Source: Limnoperna fortunei
Lineage: Eukaryota > Mollusca > Bivalvia > Mytilida > Modiolidae
Length of the DNA stretch: 64,000 nt
Assembly (NCBI GenBank): GCA_944474755.1
Contig: OX104120.1
Location: forward strand, 39,970,067 to 40,034,066
Direction of reading: 5' to 3'
Position 1 is the first letter of the stretch; every line of letters starts with the position of its first letter. The translations under genes were made by a program, and so were the position numbers. Shown here piece by piece: positions 58,801 to 64,000 of this stretch. The notes beneath the pieces were generated by a model. The model did no database searches. It was not told the origin of the DNA and saw only the letters and a list, made by a program, of their open reading frames with translations.

Positions 58801-61708
58801 TATACATATATTTTAACTCGTGTGGACGTTTATCATTGACATTCGAAGAGGAAGCAGCAGTACCCTGTGAAACCTGGTAACCGGCAATCTTTGTCAATTA
58901 AGGTTAAAGTTGAGCGAGCACATCCTGACAGCAATAAGGCTCTAATCTGCAACGCCAGTGGTTCCATGCACGTGATGGACAGTAGATAACTACTTAATTA
59001 AACGGCCATGGAAGCCCTGAAAATTCTACTGCATATACATTTACTATTAATGATGGCTATAGAATTATCATTGGGTAATGTTTAATTTTTTTTTAATTTT
59101 TTTTTATTAATTTAATATATTAGATTGGCGAAAAACAGTTCGATTGGACAATGGAATTAAATACGGACAAAATTCGAGATATTAACGAAAAGATAGGAAG
59201 TGACTTTGCCTCTTTTAGCGATACATCTAAATGTCTGGAAATAAAGATAAGGTGTGTATACAGTACAAGATTTAAAGGTCTTATTTATTTTCTATTGTTG
59301 CACGCTACCACATCGTGCTTATAATGTATTTAAATCGAAAGAGAAAAATGTAAATTATGAACTCTTTTACAAATTTGTAATGAAGAATAAAAGTCTTTTT
59401 ATAGGAACAATGATGGGTTTTATTGGAGCTCGTGGAGTTCAAATCTAATTCATGGGTTTACTTGTTTGTCTTGATATAATTTTTCCTTTCAGACAAGTTA
59501 CACTATTATTGTCATGTATACCATTGTTAACGTTTAATTTAATATTTTCATAAGGTAGTGTTGTTGATTGGGCTCAGATAAGATTAACTGGACACTACAA
59601 TTTCCTATGATAGTCTTCAGGGCCGTAACTACCATTGAGGCAACGAGTTGCCTCCTATAGGTTTACAACCACAAAAAATAATGTGTGTATTTTTCTTTGA
59701 AAATCCAATATATTACACAAAGAATCAACTATAAATTATAAATGTGTAAACATGTCTTGTGTAGTTTACGGTAGTGTGTTATTTTTATTATCCGGATTTT
59801 ATTTCTTAAGATATCCGACATTGGAGACTGATGAAAATTTTTATGTTTTGACGTTTTGTAATTAAAACAAACTCAAATTCATAAATTTTAACTTATTTTC
59901 CAAAATTCAGGTTTATTACTTTAGATATTGGGTTCTGGAATCCCAGCAAAGATACAAAAACTACAAAATATAGAAATACTCCAAAACCGATTGTTTAAAT
60001 TCAACATTGTTAAAATAAGAGGGAAAATGTGTAATTTTACGTTGATTTTTGCAAAATTTTCTTCCCTCCGGGGGCAGGCCCCCGGACTCACCACTTCTTG
60101 GGGTCCTCACTCGGCGGCCCCAAGCCCCTGCCTCTTCTTTTTTCTTACCATAGTAACGGCCCTAGTCTTACTGTTTTAGATGTCCTCCTATACACAGTTT
60201 TGTGTGTGTTTCTGTTTCTTATTCATTTCTTATCATATACATAAGAGTTGATTGAGTTTTAATTTTTTATTTTTACAGAACAATAGAGAAAACAGAGTAT
60301 AGTATTTTTGCCGTCGCAGGCATTTCAGCAATTATCTTAATATTAAACATAACATACTTGATATATAGAATAGCACATCATAGACGGAGTAAGTTTTTGC
60401 AAGACTTTGCCATATCTTATTTGCAGTAAATTAATCAGATGTCAGAAAAAATCAAAGTTGCTTTCAATTTTTTATCAATAGCTGCATAAAATGTTTCGTT
60501 AGAATTTCTTTTTAGATCATCTCAGAATGCGAAAAAAATTTATTGATACATGAATGTATATTTGTTCGACTCAGATCGATGTACGTCCTCAAAAGGAAGT
60601 CGTTTTATCAGATCTATGGCAGATGACGTCACAGACGAAAGTAATTTTTTCATCAATGGTCGATGACGTCCTCAAACGTTGATGAACTCTCAAATAAATC
60701 CTTGATCACATTAACAAAAAATAATTTGCATGTTGCCTTTTTCTTTTAATTAGAAATTATTTACACTCTTAGTCACAAAAATGATTCCGACGGTTCGTAT
60801 TGAGAAAAACGTTTATGCATAGACAATAAGTTAAACAAGTTAAACAAAATATCAATGAAAACGACGAAAACGATCCAGAAAATGAATTTCTTTTAGGGTA
60901 GTAGAATAACATCCATGTCAGATATCACAACTTATGCAGTTAGTTTCATACTTTAATTATAAAAATCAGAATATTTCTTTTAAATTATTAGATAGGAATA
61001 GAAGAAATTGTTCGTTTGTGGATATTGGGCTGTTCGTAAGATATGCATTTACTTGTTTCAAATGAAGGCAGTAATATCAAATGTCCATACTGATTGCAGT
61101 TTAATAGATCATTGCATGTTGGCTTAGCGTTCCACGTAAAACTTTCAAGCTTTAAACATTAAGTTTACGACTGTTTGATTTTTATACATGACTGTCACGC
61201 AATAAGATGGCACAAAACATTAACACCAGATTCTACATTAATCGTTTGGTTAATGTCGATACACATTGCCAACAAATTTCATTGTCACGTGCGTTTGTTA
61301 TTCCAAATTTTTTGTTCCCCTGTCAGATTTTGAGCAACCAAATTGTTCCATGAATTTGAAGCGTTTATGACGTACGTGACAAACATTTGAGTACCTTCAA
61401 TATCGGCCATGTATTTTCCAATTGTTTGACGTCATCTGTCATAGATCTGAGAATATGTCGTCGATTTGAGAACGTACGTCGATCTGAGTCTAACATTTTT
61501 AATAACGAAAAGTAACTGTCAATAAATAACAACAATTGGGACAAACTAAAACTAAACTTGTGAGTGTAGTTCTGATTTGTTTGTTTCATTTTATGTCTAG
61601 TTTCTTGTATCATATCATAAAACAAATTCAAACATATCTGTTTCAGAAAAATTACAATCAGCAGATTATCAGCATTACATAGATCCCTTTCATTCAACCT
61701 CAGGATAA
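49887..61708 (+). CDS. Tandem Venus-flytrap receptor, single transmembrane helix, nine exons, about 1084 aa
   Basis: Likely a cell-surface ligand-binding protein. Exons: 49887-50109, 52425-52541, 54259-54437, 54993-55937, 56483-57025, 57636-58583, 59124-59251, 60279-60388, 61647-61708; all GT-AG and phase-continuous. Residues 1-18 are a hydrophobic signal peptide. Domain 1 (about 24-430) has 'LLIGGLFSIYNHPE', 'IIGPETSAEAMVTSALLSSV', 'PQVLFSTPTELLND' and 'WTMIAVIYED'. Domain 2 (about 535-960) has 'GDLIIMASMPIHNKG', 'LLFDTCNDP', 'GCCSAASFLGDKNLFPMFLR', 'IQIVYGEDEFG' and 'FDENGDGVGGFKIYIAELNN'. Both are ANF_receptor-type folds as in metabotropic glutamate receptors. A Cys-rich linker (CPDGYICDEC) precedes domain 2. 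The single helix is 'YSIFAVAGISAIILILNITY' (about 1035-1054), and the tail is 26 residues with 'YQHYIDPF'. There is no 7TM, kinase or cyclase. Exon 2 and the 4-5 junction are the least certain parts. Confidence 0.75.
50110..52424 (+). other. Receptor intron 1
   Basis: 2.3 kb of AT-rich sequence. Around 51960-52180 'tgtccagct' and 'ggacaa' words recur in both orientations ('gtatttgtccagctaact', 'ctatttgtccagccattt', 'gaccggacaaatcgcc'), suggesting a decayed repeat. The short hydrophobic frame on the minus strand at 50730-50924 has no splice context. No gene called. Confidence 0.5.
53580..53960. repeat. Composite dispersed repeat in receptor intron 2 (copy 3)
   Basis: 53630-53720 matches 35945-36040 closely ('cacagagaacataactggtt', 'agatataacctctgccacac', 'actacatttgtcgtctgccc'). 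The flanking sequence to 53960 includes 'tgcatgcaag', which echoes 'tcatgcaagtcactctcc' on the other side, so this copy may show the ends of the element. Family unknown. Confidence 0.55.
54594..54705 (-). mobile_element. SINE fragment in receptor intron 3
   Basis: 'cttcttgtttttattgggga' and 'ggaagccggggtg', followed by 'aaaaccctcgacc' and 'tcttgtcaactgtgg', match the SINE mid-body in reverse. The promoter head and tail are gone. Confidence 0.65.
55938..56081 (+). other. In-frame read-through of exon 4 encoding a possible transmembrane end
   Basis: If the strong donor (gtaagt at 55938) is not used, the frame continues 48 codons to a stop. The first part, 'MVLVSFIALISLSWIVIYYF' (including the last exonic residues), is a convincing transmembrane helix. 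This would give a 535-residue protein with one flytrap domain and its own membrane anchor. No AATAAA is seen before exon 5, so a separate 3' end is not supported by signal. It could be intron retention, a relic of a once-separate gene, or chance hydrophobicity. Confidence 0.4.
58826..59018 (-). mobile_element. SINE fragment in receptor intron 6
   Basis: The minus-strand head 'cagggcttccatggccgttt' near 59018 is followed by diverged B-box and body blocks 'ccttaattgacaaagattgcc' and 'ggtactgctgcttcctc'. Strongly diverged but collinear with the family. Confidence 0.6.
59618..60163. mobile_element. 546-bp MITE-like element in receptor intron 7, 6-bp duplication
   Basis: The ends are inverted: left 'cagggccgtaactaccat', right 'accatagtaacggccct'. 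The direct repeat 'agtctt' flanks it at 59612-59617 and 60164-60169. Near the right end a GC-rich patch (60060-60135, 'cctccgggggcaggcccccg' and on) stands out sharply from the AT-rich surroundings. No transposase. Confidence 0.7.
60564..61494. mobile_element. 931-bp element with ~68-bp TIRs in receptor intron 8
   Basis: The left TIR (60564-60631) and right TIR (61427-61494) are reverse complements at roughly 85%. Both contain 'gactcagatcga.gtacgt', 'cagatctatg.cagatgacgtca'. The interior is AT-rich without a credible frame. 'attt' lies just outside both ends and may be a short target duplication. A non-autonomous DNA transposon is likely. Confidence 0.75.
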
Positions 61709-61774
61709 CTCATTCAAAGTAGAGATTTCAAAGGAATGGAATTAAACACCGTAAAATATTTTTATGTAGATTTA

Positions 61775-61780
61775 AATAAA
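61775..61780 (+). terminator. Polyadenylation signal AATAAA of the receptor gene
   Basis: A canonical hexamer 67 bp after the TAA stop at 61706-61708. It supports 61647-61708 as the real last coding exon. Confidence 0.6.
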
Positions 61781-62114
61781 AGTTAATAATTTTAAATTAT
61801 ATATTTTATTTACAATTAATTAATTTTTGAACGTATTACAATTGTTGTTGTTTATGTTATATAAATAAATGATTTTTACTATTCTTGTAAACAGTGTCCT
61901 ATCATAGTTAATATGTTAGTTTATTTGCGGTTTTACAAAGAGCATACGTTTCCATGACTTGATCTTATAAATACTGAAACAAAAACAGGTGGATAAAGTG
62001 TGAAAAGTGGTTACATTAGCTCTTAGTAAAATTTAACAGGTGCCTCAGGTGCTATGGATTGGCACCCAGTTCCTGTTTTACACTTATGGTTTTGTCATGT
62101 TATTCGAGATAATG

Positions 62115-62600
62115 CATCCTCACAAGTCAGGGTTTCTTTGTCCACTGTAGTGTCCACGAAACCCTGACAAAATTAGCAAGGAAATTTTCGGACTAGAAGT
62201 CACTATTTTGATTGGCTACATCATACCTTAACGTAGCAAATCAAAAGCTTGCTTTCATTTACTATTTTGTTAGAGGATATACCGATGTCGATTGTAAATA
62301 AACTAAACGGATGTGTTGCATAGACCATGTGAAAATCAGTGTATTTTGTACAATAGTGTAACTACCGGTAGTTTGTTATTACCACGTTTATATTTATTAG
62401 CTGCTTTACGTTTTCTTCCCACTCAAGAATGAGTAAGAATGACTACAGGCAAACACTTGCTTCTGTCAAGCAATTTCATTAGTTGATATTTTGAAGGTTT
62501 GACGTCATATGAAAATCTTCTAGCCCGGGAATTTTCCTAGCTGAGTTTGTCAGGGTTTCGTGGACACATGTGGACACAGAAACCCTGACTTGTGAGGATG
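62115..62600. mobile_element. 486-bp MITE with nested palindromic TIRs, 9-bp duplication
   Basis: The ends (about 85 bp each) start CATCCTCACAAGTCAGGGTT and match in inverted orientation. The direct repeat 'gagataatg' flanks the element at 62106-62114 and 62601-62609. Each TIR contains an inner palindrome (tcagggtttc ... gaaaccctga). End sequence and design match the 3.8 kb element at 2359-6192, so the two are family members. No coding capacity. Confidence 0.9.
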
Positions 62601-62708
62601 GAGATAATGGTCAGTCTGGTAAATGCCACACACGAGCCGAACAGACAAAAATAATGACAGTACACATGAAAACTGAATCACTAGTGAGATAGATATTATT
62701 GGAATCAA

Positions 62709-62793
62709 TCACGATCCATACGCGAGCGCAGAAATTCCGCCAACTATGGACGCACTCTGCGGATATAATCCTCCAAATGTTGTCATGCCAGGA
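62709..62793 (-). CDS. Possible terminal exon of a minus-strand gene entering from the right
   Basis: On the minus strand an acceptor ('tttttactaag') at 62794 is followed by 28 codons and a stop: 'PGMTTFGGLYPQSASIVGGI' then 'SALAYGS'. The segment is clearly richer in CpG than its surroundings, like the other real exons here. No motif identifies it, and upstream exons would lie beyond the window or in its last kilobase. Confidence 0.35.
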
Positions 62794-62799
62794 CTTAGT

Positions 62800-63066
62800 A
62801 AAAAGAATTTAAAATATTTTATTAACAATATACATACAATATTAAAATTGTAATTACCCATTTTACTAATGACAATAAATTTACAAAATATGCATTTTCA
62901 TTAGTAAAGAATCAGTACATTTTGTTGCCCTTTACTATATGATACACAATTATAGTCTTTAAAATAGATCGCTATTTCTTTTAATAGTTTACTATTTTAA
63001 AGTGTGTTGTCTAATGTACGAAAATTTCACATTTTGCTTCAATATCAGCGGAAAGAATAAATTCAA

Positions 63067-63145
<79 letters not shown>

Positions 63146-64000
63146 AGACAAACAACACGTAAGAAATTGTAAGGAATTTTTATAAAATGTACATACTTTT
63201 AAACCGGAAATAGATGGAAGTGAATTCTGATTGGCTTATTAAATTTGAATGAAGGGAGATTCCAATTTTTTAAGAAATTTCAATTAGCCGTACAATATCT
63301 TTTTTTTTTGTTTAACTATAACCGTGCCCTCATTACTTTTCTATCAGCCTTTTTTTAAAAAACACCCTCAAAATACAGCATGTTCATGTGACAAGGTTTA
63401 CAAAAATCAAGTTAAAAAAAATATGAATTAATAATATAAAAAAATGTTACATACAAGTATATATGTTTTGTCCCAAAATTATTTGTGTCAATAAAAATCA
63501 TATCCGAAAGGTAAGACTATTCAGAACTATTCTTTCGTTGATATTGATAACATAAATATCGAATAATGCTGTATATATTGACAATTTAAAAATAATACAT
63601 TTATATTGTTTAGAAACATTTCCTTGGCCACGTACATAAAAATATCCGTCCATCAACCTATTCCTAAAGATATGTAATTGATCTTGAAAAGTGTTGTGTG
63701 AGATTTTGCGTCTTAAAGTGTGCTTGAACAGATACTTTCTGCTTTCTTACAAAGCATTGGAACATTCAAATCGTTATATATATTTACATTTACACAAATA
63801 TATCTCTTGTTTTGAAACCTGATTCACATAAATCATTTATGCTATTTATAAATCTAATTTAACCATGTAAACCTTCAATGTTTTCCTTTAGTTCGGAGAT
63901 GTTTTTACATAGGACATTACGCAAAAACATTTACCCGACAGAAGTAGGATTGCATGTAGACATTTGGGTCCCATGTAATGATTCACTGATTTCACATGTG
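62800..64000. other. AT-rich DNA, (TA)n run, no gene recognised
   Basis: 63070-63140 is an uninterrupted (TA)n microsatellite of about 35 units. The remainder to the window edge is AT-rich with no frame, hairpin or SINE that I can support. Confidence 0.6.

Overview
This is a piece of an animal nuclear genome: AT-rich, intron-rich and loaded with short mobile elements. Many copies of a tRNA-derived SINE, hairpin MITEs, a Tc1-like transposon, LINE and reverse-transcriptase debris, and a hammerhead-ribozyme tandem array all point to a bivalve mollusc, most likely a marine mussel (Mytilus-like). The species is an inference from repeat vocabulary I recognise; no search was run. There are no prokaryotic features and no CRISPR.

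Layout. 1-2350: AT-rich, one hairpin and one SINE fragment. 2359-6192: a 3.8 kb DNA element with long nested terminal inverted repeats and an 8-bp target duplication. About 6460-19808 (minus strand): a multi-exon gene of unknown function, recovered exon by exon from splice signals and codon phase; its introns hold SINE and LINE scraps, a (TAAA)n run and three hairpin elements at 16.5-17.9 kb. 20299-21922: a decayed Tc1/mariner element inside one copy of a local duplication. 22494-24672: four apparently identical 547-bp units, each carrying a complete type I hammerhead ribozyme (retrozyme-like). 24.7-36.3 kb: repeats only. 36375-44003 (plus): a complete six-exon cytosolic sulfotransferase gene (306 aa), with a dead reverse transcriptase in its fourth intron. 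44.1-47.8 kb: nothing recognised. 47821-49815: tandem and long repeats built on a palindromic 'aaggtctttcc..ggaaagacctt' motif. 49887-61708 (plus): a nine-exon gene for a membrane protein with two Venus-flytrap (family C GPCR-type, ANF_receptor fold) ligand-binding domains in tandem, one transmembrane helix and a 26-residue tail. 62115-62600: a second, short member of the 3.8 kb element's family. Right edge: a possible terminal exon of a further minus-strand gene.

The genes do not form one pathway. The two most interesting items are the tandem-Venus-flytrap single-pass receptor, which has neither a 7TM nor a kinase module, and the 547-bp hammerhead array, which predicts a small self-cleaving, possibly circular, RNA.
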